Assembly: GCA_034359265.1 (NCBI GenBank)
Contig: CP136890.1
Span: 44,490,501 to 44,554,500 of the forward strand
Reading direction: 5' to 3'
Length of the DNA: 64,000 bases
Source: Canna indica
Lineage: Eukaryota > Streptophyta > Magnoliopsida > Zingiberales > Cannaceae
In this document: positions 1-9,748 of the stretch, piece after piece
Layout: every line of letters starts with the position of its first letter
Numbering within the stretch: the stretch's first letter is position 1
Position numbers and translations under genes: made by a program
Notes under the pieces: generated by a model
What the model saw: the letters and a program-made list of their open reading frames with translations, nothing else
What the model was told of the DNA's origin: nothing
Databases searched by the model: none

Positions 1-231
1 GATGAAAGTCAATTTGACCGACTTCAATCTCAAGTTGCTCTCATATTATGTGAGCTGGAAAAAATATTTTCCCTGTCTTTTTTCACTAGCATGGTGCATT
101 TAGTTGTTCATTTAGCAGCTGAGGCAAAAGTGGCAGGATCAGTCATGTACCGATGGATGTATCTTATTGAAAGATATATATTGTTGTCACAAAATTTTAT
201 TTTTATAGTTTTGGCTAATATTAAATTTTAA
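1..231 (+). pseudogene. DUF4218 scrap of a CACTA TNP2-type transposase gene
   Basis: Frame 1 is open from the window edge to a TAA at 229-231. It reads residues such as CELEKIFSLSFF, MVHLVVHL and GSVMYRWMYLIERY. This is the pattern of the DUF4218 domain found after the TNP2 core in CACTA transposases, where consensus forms resemble FPPSFFD.MVHL..HL and YRWMYPIERY. Homology stops near position 180. The rest is AT-rich and may be an intron or unrelated sequence. No start is visible, the fragment runs off the left edge, and there are no flanking transposase domains here. It is the left neighbour of a truncated copia LTR, so a deletion probably joined the two. The family call is confident; function is not expected. 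Confidence 0.75.
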
Positions 232-264
232 AAGGATCATCTCAGTTTGCCTCAAGATTGGTAC

Positions 265-832
265 GATTGTGATTTAATTTTTTACCGAATCAATAGGCAA
301 AATAAGCTTGGTCATTGCCTCGGTTTTTGTGCGTCTCAACCAGTCAAACTAATACTTTATTAACACAGCCACGTCACCTTCAAAACATCTAATTGGAGTG
401 CCTCGGTTTTTGTGCGTCTCAACCATGTGTGCATGTTTTAATTGCTTTGACCAGTCAAAACATTCATCTCATACAAAACCTGGTAAAGACGAGCCTTGCC
501 ACGTCATGCTTTCTTTGACCGAAAATTAAGAGGTGACAGGAATCAAGTCTTCTCGTCTTGATCACGTAATTCGAGGTGCTCAAATTGAGTTGCATGCTCG
601 CTGCATGTGGCGCTCCATGTGCAGCGCACATGCTGCAAATGGCGTCATCAATTTGAGGTGGGCTCGGCCCACTTGCCTGACCCGTCTGGGCCGGGCCGAG
701 CCCAACGAATGATTAGGTTCCTTTTTTTTTCTCTTTTTGAATTTAATAGTAATTTGATGAAATGAACTCTGATTTGAGTCCAGTCTAACTAGTTGGATTC
801 GGTTAGGACCCAATTTGAGTAAACTCCTAACA
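265..832 (-). repeat. Truncated 3' LTR of copia element K
   Basis: It matches 2965-3522 over almost its full length, with an offset of about 2,690-2,700 bases. Shared landmarks are the run beginning AACACAGCCACGTCA and the GGCTCGGCCCACTTGCCTG block. On the minus strand it starts TGTTAGGAG at 832, directly after a polypurine stretch. The distal part of the LTR, equivalent to 2411-2960, is absent. Small indels separate it from its partner, including a repeated CCTCGGTTTTTGTGCGTCTC phrase at 318 and 402, so the element is not recent. Confidence 0.75.
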
Positions 833-845
833 ATTCCTCCTTTTA
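833..845 (-). other. Polypurine tract of element K
   Basis: On the minus strand the sequence AAAAGGAGGAAT lies immediately before the TGTTAGG start of the 3' LTR. This is where a retrotransposon primes plus-strand DNA synthesis. Confidence 0.6.
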
Positions 846-964
846 TGAAAATTGGGGCCGATGCAGTCCTCAAAAGTTGTCCTTCTTCCCACAAGGCCCG
901 TACGAGCCTATGTCGAATCAGTGCTCAAGTGGGCCAAATTAGCTCCCTGTTTGGATTTAGGAAC

Positions 965-1481
965 TCACATAGTCCTCCGAGTCTCCTCTTTCATTATGTA
1001 TCTCTGTGAAAGGATTTCCCTGAAAGCAAACTTTATACTTGATTCAGTGTCTGAATTTGTTGTGTTTTGCCTCAAAATCTGGACTGCTTCACGAAAGATG
1101 GATCCGTCCACCTTGTACAAATTATTCAACGTCCTTAGAGTCTTCAGTACCGTGGTGGCTTCATTGTGTACCTCCAAGACTTCTCCTGTAAAGGATATCG
1201 TGTAGCCCCTAGTGTCAAGAACTCCAAGAGACACTAGATTCCTTCCTAGCTTCGGGACATGACGAACATTTGCTAGGATTTTTGTCGAGCCGGCCATCAT
1301 GCAATTTTAATTTCACCATTCCAAATGCAACAACTTTGCAAGGTACGTTGTTGTCAACATGAACTACTCCACCATTGGTGCATCGATAATCCACAAAGGT
1401 CGTCCAGTGTCGAGTCATGTGATAGGAACACACAGAATCCAAGAACCACTCATCAATGCTACATGTGGTTGACATGTTCAC
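965..1481 (-). pseudogene. Copia protease and GAG-pre-integrase remnant (element K)
   Basis: The minus strand encodes SIDEWFLDSVCSYHMT, which fits the copia protease site (consensus W..DSGCS.HMT) with the active-site glycine replaced by valine. It is followed by VRHVPKLGRNLVSLGVLD-type residues, where consensus is V..VP.L..NL.S...L, and then LNNLYKVDGS of the GAG-pre-integrase region. The protein is split between two reading frames that change near 1215-1300, so at least one frameshift is present. The expected integrase, reverse transcriptase and RNase H are missing between this stretch and the 3' LTR at 832. It is a dead gene. Confidence 0.75.
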
Positions 1482-1525
1482 CTGCTGACTTTAGATTGCA
1501 TTTTACATGATCAGACATATTAGAA

Positions 1526-1561
1526 GAAAAAGAAGAAGAATAAGAAGAATAAGAAGAAGAA
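1526..1561. repeat. GAA/GAAGAATAA microsatellite
   Basis: An A/G-rich simple repeat with GAAGAAGAATAAGAAGAATA-type units lies inside the internal region of element K, on the side of the gag zinc knuckle. Confidence 0.7.
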
Positions 1562-1719
1562 TTTTGACCAGAGGTGTGTAATCACCGACGAGACCGCCGT
1601 CGCCCACGTCATGTCTTAGCAGTGCGTGTGCCATCTGTCACGACCAGTACCTCAACTTTCTCAAAATCTGCATAAGAGGACTCCATATGTGCGTCTTGAC
1701 CCTTATTTTGCTAATACAA

Positions 1720-2347
1720 TATTTTTTTAAGACTGCGACATTTTGACTTAATGTGACCTCGTTTCTTGCAATAATAACAAGTGACATTTGATTTGTTATC
1801 TCCTCCTACTTGATTAGAGTAGAGAGCTTCTCATTTCCCTCCACCAGAGGAATTTATTGTAAGATGTGTGTCCATAAGCACCTTAGACACAAGAACAGTG
1901 ATCACCTGTTCTAGAGTAATAGTAGTCTTTCCAAAAATCATAGTTTTATAAAAAAAATTAAAAGAAGAATGAAGTGAACATAAAAGAATAAAGCCTTATC
2001 TTCCTCTTCGATTTTGACACCCATATTCTCTAGGTCCATGATGATTGTCTGAAAAGTATTAATATGCTCTTTGACCGATGTGCCTCAATTCTGCCATACG
2101 TAGGAAATGAAGCTTTTGCTTCAAAGTCATCTTAACGATGAGAGTTGTGTCCTGATACAAGGATGCGAGCTTGTCCAAATACATTTAGCTGTCTTCCGGG
2201 AAGTACTTCACTTGACAGGCTTAGGTACAAAACTGTAATTATCTTTTGCTCATTGTATTCTTTCTCCTCCTTGGTCCCCTGCATATTATCCTTACCAAGG
2301 ATGACATCATGTATCTTCATTGACCAAAGTGCATAGTTACATTGCAA
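1720..2347 (-). pseudogene. Copia gag remnant with CCHC zinc knuckle (element K)
   Basis: The minus strand gives MQCNYALWSMKIHDVI at the gag N-terminal end (DUF4219/UBN2-like, consensus NY..W...M). About 190 codons later comes a zinc knuckle, CYYCKKRGHIKS, near 1735-1770, which keeps C-x2-C-x4-H. The two parts are not in one open frame. The start lies about 50 bases downstream of the primer-binding site, as expected for gag. Gag would form the cytoplasmic virus-like particle, and the knuckle would bind element RNA. It is clearly decayed. Confidence 0.65.
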
Positions 2348-2396
2348 TCTAACTTCTCAATATCAAATTTGGTGCTCGTCATGGTTTGGGAAGTAG

Positions 2397-2408
2397 GCTC
2401 TGATACCA
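2397..2408 (-). other. Primer-binding site of element K (initiator Met tRNA)
   Basis: The minus strand reads TGGTATCAGAGC two bases inside the 5' LTR. This is the standard plant retrotransposon complement to the 3' end of initiator methionine tRNA, and it fixes the element's orientation. Confidence 0.9.
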
Positions 2409-2410
2409 AC

Positions 2411-3522
2411 TGTTAAAAAATTTAGGGTAAAATTCTGCAGGATCTACAAACCCCGAACCCGGCGAGAGAAACGAAAAACCAAATCCGATAATAATAATGC
2501 AAAAAAATAAAAGACACAAGGGGGTTAACGTTATTCAAACTCGGCGGGATGCCGATCCCACGTCCACGGGGAGAAGAGAAGACTACTTTATTAATTCCAG
2601 AAAAGAACCTTACAATAAAAACAACAATAATATAAATCTCCTTCAGAATATAGCAAACTATATTAAACAAATTGAGCCTGGAATCGGTAGGAAGTAGAGA
2701 CACTATCTTTGCAAGATCTGTCTTGAAACTGAACTCTTACTACTGTATGTCGAAAATCGAGAAGAGGCACTCCTTGAAAAAGGATCGTAACGACACTCTT
2801 AATTTTCTGAATTTCTAAAACTCTCACGTGATGATGATTTTATCTTCTTCTCAATGTAAGATGATCTTTGTCTCAAAAAACCTGCCTGTATTTATACTCA
2901 AGATGAGTGAATCGGTCCGATGAGAGAAATTAGGACAAAGCTAAATATGGAGCCGTCCGATTAATTGGTGTGGCTGTTATTTAATTTTTGACCGAATAAA
3001 TAGTCAAAATAAGCTCGGTCATTGCACCCTTTTATCCTTTGACCAGTCAAATACTTTATTAACACAGCCACGTCATCTTCAAAACATCTAATTGGAGTGC
3101 CTTGGTTTTTGTGCGTCTCAACCAGGTGTGCATGTTTTAATTGCTTTGACCAGTCAAAACATTCATCTCATACAAAACCTGGTAATGATGAGCCTTGCCA
3201 CGTCATGCTTTCTTTGACCGAAAATTAAGAGGTGGCAGGAATCAATTCTTCACGACGTCTTGATCATGTAATTCGAGGTGCTCAAATTGAGTTGCATGCT
3301 CGCTGCATGTGGCGCTCCATGTGCAGCACACATGCTGCAGATGGCGTCATCAATTTGAGGTGGGCTCGGCCCACTTGCCTGGCCCGCCTGGGCCGGGCCG
3401 AGCCCAACGAATGATCAAGCTTTTTTTTTGATTCAATAGTAATTTAATCAAATGAACTCCAATTTGTGTTCAGTCTGACTCGTTGGATTTGGTTCGGACC
3501 CAATTTGAGTCAACCCCTAACA
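2411..3522 (-). repeat. 5' LTR of copia element K
   Basis: This 1,112-bp LTR starts TGTTAGGGG at 3522 and ends with TTAACA at 2411 on the minus strand. Its proximal half matches the truncated copy at 265-832. It ends two bases before the primer-binding site. Its outer flank is a Helitron helicase scrap. Confidence 0.8.
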
Positions 3523-3666
3523 GAAGCAGCTTGGAGATTATTTGCTTTTGATATTAATTTTAGAGATCTATCAGTTGAACGTTTGCCTATGCATTTGCCA
3601 GATCAGCAAACTGTTATTTTTGATGATGATGACTCAAATGAGTCAGTTATTAATAGCACCGACTAG
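3523..3666 (+). pseudogene. Helitron helicase (Rep/Hel) scrap
   Basis: Frame 3523-3666 reads EAAWRLFAFDINFRD, SVERLPMHLPDQQTVIF and then an acidic DDDDSNES run before a TAG. This closely fits the region between the Rep and helicase domains of plant Helitron proteins (consensus EA.WRIF.FDIHYR.PSVERL..HLP..Q.V.F.D). Only about 47 codons survive, with no nuclease or Walker motifs. The left end is cut by insertion of copia element K. The match is strong over a short length. Confidence 0.75.
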
Positions 3667-3834
3667 AGGTGAGCAAAAAAATCTGGTTTTTTGGTTAATA
3701 GGAAAACTGGTACAAAATCGAACTAATTTTTTTGATTAACCGGATCGGATTTTTCGGTTTCGGGTTACATTTTTGAAAAATTCGGTTTTCGGGTTCGAGT
3801 TCGATCCGCGGTTTAAAAAGTCCACTGAGACATG
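3667..3834. repeat. Low-complexity CGGTTTTT-rich stretch, possible hAT-type MITE end
   Basis: It begins TAGAGGTGAGCAAAAAAA and continues with repeated GGTTTTTTGGTTAA, TTCGGTTT and CGGGTT words. TAGAGGTGAGCAAA resembles the terminal inverted repeat of small plant hAT-type elements. No partner terminus or 8-bp target-site duplication was found. It could equally be a fragment of another interspersed repeat. Confidence 0.3.
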
Positions 3835-4170
3835 ATTTACAAGTTGACATGATTTATAATCGAATGGGTCAAAGTACCCATCTCTGTACAACATGTTTAT
3901 TTGATTCTCATTAATATGTCTTAGTCTCAAATGCCAGAGGTAGGTGAAGTTCATTTCATCTCTTTGCCTTTTATGCGTTCGTTCTATATGAAATACTTTA
4001 TCACTAACATTTAAAACCATTAAGCAATTCAAAATGCGTCTAGTAGCATATAACTCATCAAAATGGTATATGAGGCAATTGTTGTCTTTCACAACTTTGT
4101 TAAAGCAACAAAGGAATATAAATACTGGAATGTAATAACAATTATTACGTTCAATAGTTTTGCCAAATAA
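3835..4170 (-). pseudogene. Copia GAG-pre-integrase fragment of a second copia lineage
   Basis: The minus strand reads VKDNNCLIYHFDELYATRRI, then NCLMVLNVSDKV, HIERTHKRQRDE and TYLWHLRLRHINE, followed by YFDPFDYKSCQ. This is the GAG-pre-integrase and HHCC zinc region of a Ty1/copia polyprotein (consensus LWH.RLGHI). The first part of the HHCC motif survives, with R for G before the second H. Upstream codons to about 4165 are compatible with the end of the protease region. No LTR, gag or reverse transcriptase adjoins it. The adjacent LTR-like repeat at 4171-5610 could belong to the same element, but that is not shown. Confidence 0.7.
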
Positions 4171-5610
4171 CAGATCTTAAACAATAGGTTCCTACGGCTA
4201 AACATAGATTTGAAAAATCAGCAGGAAATGTTAAGGGGGAGTCTAGGCGGAGTCAAATCTTAAACAATAGGTTCCTACGGCTAATCTCCAACCTACTCTC
4301 CTATTAATGGTAGTCAAATATTCGGCTCCCTATCTAATAGGGAGCCAAAAACAACTCCCTATTAATTAGGGAGTCTTGGCGCATGGAGAGACCAAGCATA
4401 GTCTCCCCTTATTCGTATTCAAATTTGAATCTGATTGCTATTCAAACTAGCTATTTAATTTTCCCGCCATGCTTGAACTGACCCAACCCAAGCCATGGGT
4501 CAGTTCATCCTATGAACCATACCATGGGTTTAGTTCGATTCAACCCGTGAACCGGACCAGGGGGTTGGTTGAAACTTATTGCGTGCTAGACTTTACCAAC
4601 TAGGATTTCATGGAACTCATTCCTTGAGTACTTTTAATTCATTCGAATGATAAACACTTTTATCGATTTTGTTCGTAGATGAGAACTATGATCGTGTCGC
4701 GGCATGTTCGTGCTAGCAAACATTAAGTGTCGCGTTCTAGCTCTATCCCACAGAGCCAATTAAGGGAGAAGCCTATTTGTGTGTGACCCATTGGGCCCCA
4801 CACTAAGCCAACAGTGAGTCGTGCAAGATGAAGTGTCGAATTCAGTATAACTCATTCTATTTGAATTTCCATGAGCCACCACTTAACCCCTTTAGCGTGA
4901 TCGTGCGAGACTCCACTCACAAGACAAGATTGATGTATAGCAACATATCATGACTACCCAGATAATGTGAGGTTCAATCTATAGGGATTGAACACCGTTT
5001 AGTGATTAGTTACCATGCAACTAAATCCTTCAGTTACACAATGTCCCGAATGCACCTAGGGTATGGAAGTTGTGTCAAGTCCTAATGTCTATTCATATGT
5101 ATTCCACTCTCTCAAGTTCTCATCTCAACCATGAATAGTCGGAAACCCTTTTCCGACTTTCATATCTATGATCTGGTCAGATAATCCCGAGTCGACACTT
5201 GCAGGAGCACATAGGACAATCTCTCCTCTTACTATAAGTAACCGATTCCTTGTTGGTTGCTCACCGACCTCCATGGAAGCTTCACTATGCCTAGAGTACT
5301 TGACACACAACTCAACGAGCCATGTAGCTTCAAATACACCAAAGTGATAGATCGTCAATCACAAGGTTACCCTGACAACTTGATCAAGTCCGAGGACTGC
5401 TTGCACCTACTATCACCCGAGGAACAACCTATTGACACTTATGTAAGGATTCCATTTGGCGTTCCTCGAGTGGGCCCGTTCAGTGAACTCATTTTCTAAT
5501 GAGCACCTGCACTTGTACATTATTGGCACCTCATAGGTAACTTCGAGATCAGCTACTCCCTATCAGATAGGGCATATATCAAGTGCACTAGTCTTGTTGG
5601 AATCACTAAT
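4171..5610. repeat. LTR-like dispersed repeat, copy 1 (partner at 55712-57065)
   Basis: About 750 bases here (roughly 4295-5010) match 56360-57060 in the same orientation. Shared phrases are CCATTGGGCCCCACACTAAG, TTAAGTGTCGCGTTC against TTAAGTGTCACGTTC, and CCATGAGC.ACCACT. A 28-base phrase (AACAATAGGTTCCTACGGCTAA with flanks) occurs twice, near 4177 and 4261. Copy 1 continues about 600 bases beyond the point where copy 2 is cut. It has no coding potential; the small open frames within it show no recognisable protein. Length, dispersal and lack of genes suggest a copia LTR, and the minus direction is plausible. Termini were not resolved. Confidence 0.55.
4324..4374. repeat. Two adjacent short inverted repeats in the LTR-like repeat
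   Basis: GGCTCCCTAT-CTA-ATAGGGAGCC (4324-4346) has perfect 10-bp arms. It is followed by ACTCCCTA-TTAAT-TAGGGAGT (4354-4374) with 8-bp arms. Equivalent hairpins are present in copy 2 near 56399-56443. Confidence 0.8.
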
Positions 5611-6827
5611 ACTCTACTCAATGGTCCTACGACCAGGAGCATTTACAATGGCCACAACCTCCTCGGGGGAGATGATTTCTTGAGGAGGTAGACCTTCGTC
5701 GTCTGAGAATACAATGCGCAGGCCCCTAGCGCTCTTCTTGCTCTTTAAAGGAGAAGGACGAGGAGACGAGGAGCGAGAGGGCACTGGCATCTTGTCCAAT
5801 CCTAGGGCCCAAGATCCTGAGGCCCATGCTGGCTTCAGCACGAGTGGGCGAGGGGAGACATCGGCCAATGGCCTCTCTCCTTTACTAACCACATAGGTCT
5901 TCCCTTTCAACTTCTCCATCCTAGCACGAAGGGATGACCGATCTAACATCGAAGATATCCCACATGAACAAAAGAATCCTAAATTAGCACATTTAGAATA
6001 GCCAAGGTAACAACACCTTATAACTCCCAAACTTACTTATATACTTTGCGATCGAGGACTCGTCATAGTCCCACTTCAGTAACTCCTTATAGGAAAAGGG
6101 ATCGGAAGGGAAACACTTGTCCAAATACACAATCACCAACCTGTCATTGAGTGAGATACCCTCCTCCTCCAAGGACAAGATAGGGGTTGGACTCCGCCTC
6201 TAGAACAATGAGAATATCTCCATGTTAGACGTCTTATCTAAGAACCGCCAGATATCCGACCGCGTCCTCACTCTGAAGAAGTGTGTCTTGAAGTTCTTGT
6301 AAGAACTTTAATAAGATAGAAAGCTTCTTCCTAGGGTGCTACTGAAGGACACCCACAAGCCCTTCTAGTTTCCTTTCGCTTGAAAGAAGGAAAATAACAC
6401 ATTGAGACTTGGCTCGACGCCAAGGAGCTCCATCAGAACCTCAAAGTAGCAGAAAAATGCCCAACTATTTAAATGCAACTGTGTTGGAGCAATGTTTGCC
6501 TGAATCAGCACCCCGCACTCAATGGCTAATAAAGGGAAACCAGACCTCCAGGTATTCGGACATGGTTTGGTACACGAAAAAGAACTCAAGATCTCTCTTA
6601 CGATGATAAACCCTATCCTTTGGAGATCAGGGGAGACACTCGAAGACCTCTTCATCATTCGAGCGAGAAATTGGTACGCTCATGCAGAAGGCCTTGATAG
6701 TGCTGGAGCTGGGCATTACCCAGCTCTGCTGCCTTATCTAGTCATGGACCCACGAGTACAGGCCCGAGGCTCCGCCCAATGCGACTACTACCAAATCAAC
6801 ACTATCACCCTCCTTCCCCATCAACCC
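5611..6827 (-). pseudogene. Gypsy-type Transposase_28-like gag remnant
   Basis: The minus strand gives an N-terminal segment with HLNSWAFFCYFEVLMELLGV and EPSLNVLFSFFQAKGN (6658-6365). This fits the 'putative gypsy type transposon' domain (Transposase_28), where consensus is LHPN....L..F...CE.FLGIEP...LF..FF. Further down are LSLNDRLVIVYLDKC-like residues (6178-5993) and a proline/serine-rich segment with PSRSSSPRPSPLKSKKSARG (6030-5614). The pieces lie in different frames, so it is a pseudogene. The strand is opposite to the adjacent D element, which cuts it at 6828. Such genes sit in Tat-type or non-autonomous gypsy elements. No LTR was assigned. Confidence 0.55.
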
Positions 6828-7536
6828 GATGAGTTTCTTTATATTAGGATAAGTTCGTATGGGCCAATCCCGATTATCCTAGTATGTTTTGTTGCCTTAG
6901 GGCATGGTAGCCTTAGGCCTGTTGTCTTCACCGTTGGGGTGTTGGATGCCTTTGGGCATGTGGTGGCTAGATGACCCGTTAGTTAGTCACTCTCTTGTGA
7001 CCTTTCCTGCTTGAGTCAGGTGTTTGCTTTTATGCTATTTATTCTGTGTTGGTTTCTCGTGGGGGTCGGTAGAATCTCTCATTGAGTTCTTTTGAACTCA
7101 CCAGTTGTCGTTGTTTTTGTTTTGCAGAGCATGACCGGTGAGGTGGGTTGGAGCACTTGGCACGGTTGGAGGGTGGAGGAACTACATTGATCTCATAGTC
7201 GTCCTAGTTAGGGGTCGTAGTCGAGTCGGTAGTAGTTTGTCATGCACTATGATTTGGCATTTTGGAGTTGTAGTCCCTTGGGGACGTTTATGTCATTTAT
7301 TTCGGATTTCATTTATAAGTGGTCTATTGGACTTTGATTTATTATTTCTGCACTTTTCTATTTTTGCTAAACTTACTTCTTATGAAATCTGATTTGGTTT
7401 TCATTTTGAATAATAAAACTCTTTACATTCTTTCCGCTATGATTTATTGTTATGAGTTGGCATGTGCATGGTTCAGGCTGTGGGGTATAGCCACGTATAC
7501 CCTGGCCAGTCACGTGACCCTGAGTTGGGGCGTGAC
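6828..7536 (+). repeat. 5' LTR of gypsy D, 5'-truncated
   Basis: From GTTTCTTTATATTAGGATAA at 6828 to GGGGCGTGACA at 7536 it matches 43565-44266 nearly base for base. The preceding 1.3 kb of the LTR, including the hairpin array, is missing. It retains only the last hairpin unit (AGGATAA...TTATCCT, near 6846-6880). The left neighbour is an unrelated minus-strand gag remnant, so deletion at or after insertion is likely. Confidence 0.8.
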
Positions 7537-7540
7537 AATG

Positions 7541-7552
7541 TGGTATCAGAGC
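7541..7552 (+). other. Primer-binding site of gypsy D
   Basis: TGGTATCAGAGC lies four bases after the LTR end at 7536. It complements initiator Met tRNA. Confidence 0.9.
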
Positions 7553-7987
7553 ATGTGGTTCGGTCTGACTACGACCTAGTGTTGTTACCGTATAGGGCAT
7601 TGCTAGCGTGTCGGTATACGGTAGGGTTATGTTATGAGATCAATGTGCTAAGTCTGCACCTCAGCACGACTTGTGGTTAAGTTTGCAAAATTTTTTTTAG
7701 GGTGAATTAAATTGTCTAATTATGATGTTTTCTTTCTGGTGATTCCAAATTGATGGAGGCCTTTTAGTGCCGCATAGAGCAGTAGTGGCAATAACTCCAC
7801 GCGGGGCCAAGGCTGAGGACAGAGGGAAGGCTGATGGCAGGGCCGAGATCGTAAAAGTAGACGACCAGTTGAGGAGGAACTGGGATAATTCCAGGGTAGC
7901 ACAACTTGAGGCCGTGAGTGGCCCTGCCCTGGATTAGAGATCCTTGCAATGTTTGCTTAATATCTTGAATGATTCATTGGGTCTCAT
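7553..7987 (+). pseudogene. Leader and 5' gag remnant of gypsy D
   Basis: Between the primer site and the inserted solo LTR there is no long open frame. Short stretches near 7745-7935 (GCCGCATAGAGCAGTAG and the CGCGGGGCC run) may be remains of a basic gag N-terminus, but no domain can be named. Position after the primer site is the main argument. Confidence 0.4.
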
Positions 7988-8679
7988 TGTTGGCTTAAGG
8001 TTTTCAACTTTGGTCTTAATCTTGGTTTTGATGATAACAAACTTGGAACTAATGTTTCATTGAGAAATTCTTTTAGGTTCCATATCAATTAGCGCTCGAC
8101 GTCCTCGATCGAAAATATCGAAGAAATCAGAAAATTAGAAGGACGTTGGTCGACGCGCTCGGATTCGTCGAGAAGATTGAGTCTAGGTTTAAGGAGTCAG
8201 TATGTTGTAAATCCTCATGATGATGCATAAGATCCCAAAAACCAACCCCGAATCCCAAACATTGAAAACCCGAAAACCGTCCTGAAATTCACTAATCCTA
8301 GGGAGCTCCTTGGAGGGCTATATGACCTAGACATTTACTTGACATAAAAAATGGCGGTAATTGTTCCTTGGGTTAAAACTAGATAACGATGTATTTTTTA
8401 GGATTTTTTGGAAGCCTTTAGCCTACTCATTCTTGATTTGAAAGATTAGAAAATTTTCATTTTCCGAAAACTTGTACTAGACTCCAAAAACTAGATTTTG
8501 ATTCTTAAGTATTATGATTTTTTAGATATTTTTATTGAATCCAAATGGGGGGTAATCCTTATATAACATTTATGTTTTAAAGTTATTAACTTGAAGTTAA
8601 TAAATGTTATATAAGTAGACTTAGCGAAGATGGAACCCAAACGAGCAAAAACAATAGCCTAACCAATGTGCCCAGTCCA

Positions 8680-8945
8680 GGTTCGGTCGACCGAACGGTG
8701 TCAAAAACTAGTAGTAGCCAATTCGGTCGACCGGTCGATCGACCGAAGTGTGCCAAAAATTGGTAGTGGCTACTTCGGTCGATCGATCGGTCGACCGGAT
8801 AGCAGAGGAGCTGAGTCGTGATATAGTCGGTCAACCCTCCAATCGACCGAACAGAGCGGCAGAAGCAAGAATTGCCAGCGGTCGCTGGGCGATTGATCGG
8901 TCGATCGATCGATGATCGACCGGACCATCGACCGGGCATCGACAA
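8680..8945. repeat. GGTCGACCG palindrome block in solo LTR
   Basis: There is a dense run of TCGA-centred palindromes: CGGTCGACCG, CGGTCGATCGACCG and GATCGGTCGATCGATCGATG-like strings. Equivalent blocks lie at 14615-14975, 21020-21400, 23265-23620 and 31435-31790 in the other LTRs of the family. All lie a short distance upstream of the TATA dyad, so in U3. Confidence 0.85.
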
Positions 8946-8985
8946 CGGGCAAAAATACAATCGTTGACGCGCTGTTTCTTATAGG

Positions 8986-9000
8986 GGGTTATAAATACCC
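8986..9000 (+). promoter_or_regulatory. TATA box inside an inverted repeat (solo LTR)
   Basis: GGGT-TATAAAT-ACCC lies just after the TCGA block and the conserved GTTTCTT word. It is a TATA box flanked by complementary GGGT/ACCC arms, matching the promoter position in the other LTRs of this family. Confidence 0.6.
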
Positions 9001-9748
9001 ATCCCAATCCTTCCTCTAGCCAACTTTTGATGCTTCCAAGCCTAAAAGTGTGATCCTAAGCATCTCTACAAGCTTTCATTGTGCCACCCTTTCAAGAACC
9101 GTAGTTTTGATCTCCACACCTTGATTTAGCCTTCAAGCTTCACCAATTTATCATCTCAAGGCATCACGAGGACTAGGGAGTGTCTTTTGGAGCTAAGTTC
9201 TTATTGATTGATTTATTGCTCCAGTTGTTATTGTTTTTTGTTGTTTATTTCATTGTAATTGAGCTTGTAAGAAGACCTAGTGTCAGGTCTTGTGTGTAAG
9301 TGGTTACCTTGGTGTAGAAGGTGTAAAGCCACTTGTGTAAACATAGTTTACTAGGATTAGTTGAGTTGTCCCTTAGGGTTGAGGTGGAAGAGTGCTCTCG
9401 GTAAGAAGGCGGAGACTTCCGGATGTGGAAGTGCCTTAGGTTGAGAGTGAGACTTTTCGGGTCAAAGTCCTATGTGAAAGGGAATTAATTTAATCTAGTA
9501 AACTTAGTTTGGAAATCCTAAGCGGGGTGCTTAGGTAGTGGAGTAGGCATTAGGGCCGAACCACTATAAATCTCTGTGTTAGCATTGTATCTTTGTTTGT
9601 ACTTAATTGATTTACTTTTGCTTCCGCATCTAGTCGATAAATTGCGATTTGCCTAAATAATTTAAGAAACGATTAAAACCGGAATTAGGCAACTAGTTTT
9701 AGATAACATATTATTCACCCCCCCTCTAGTGTGCCATTTCACCCAACA

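Larger units (their letters stand above)
265..3522 (-). mobile_element. Ty1/copia retrotransposon K, internally deleted, 3' LTR truncated
   Basis: Two copies of one sequence, 265-832 and 2411-3522, flank a degenerate copia internal region read on the minus strand. The right copy is the 5' LTR: it begins TGTTAGGGG at 3522 and is followed inward by a primer-binding site. The left copy is the 3' LTR and begins TGTTAGGAG at 832, but its distal part is missing. Gag, protease and the GAG-pre-integrase region can be recognised. Most of integrase and all of reverse transcriptase and RNase H are gone. The left boundary near 265 abuts unrelated DNA, so no target-site duplication can be tested. Confidence 0.8.
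7988..9748 (+). mobile_element. Solo LTR of the A/B (SIRE-like) family
   Basis: It starts TGTTGGCTTAAGG at 7988 and ends CACCCAACA at 9748, 1,761 bp in all. It aligns throughout with the LTRs of elements A and B: the TTTTGATGATAACAAAC start, the GGTCGACCG block (about 8680-8945), the TATA dyad at 8986-9000, and the GGGGTGCTTAGGTAGTGGAG stretch near 9525. Flanks are CTCAT (7983-7987) and CTCGT (9749-9753), a 5-bp target-site duplication with one change. No internal region remains, so it arose by LTR-LTR recombination. Confidence 0.85.

Noticed and set aside
8607..8960. Open frames rich in DRS/DRP repeats (also at 14594-15077, 21135-21422, 23263-23591 and 31433-31872)
   Set aside because: They are translations of the TCGA-palindrome blocks, occur on both strands in several frames at once, and have no known domain. 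They are not proteins.
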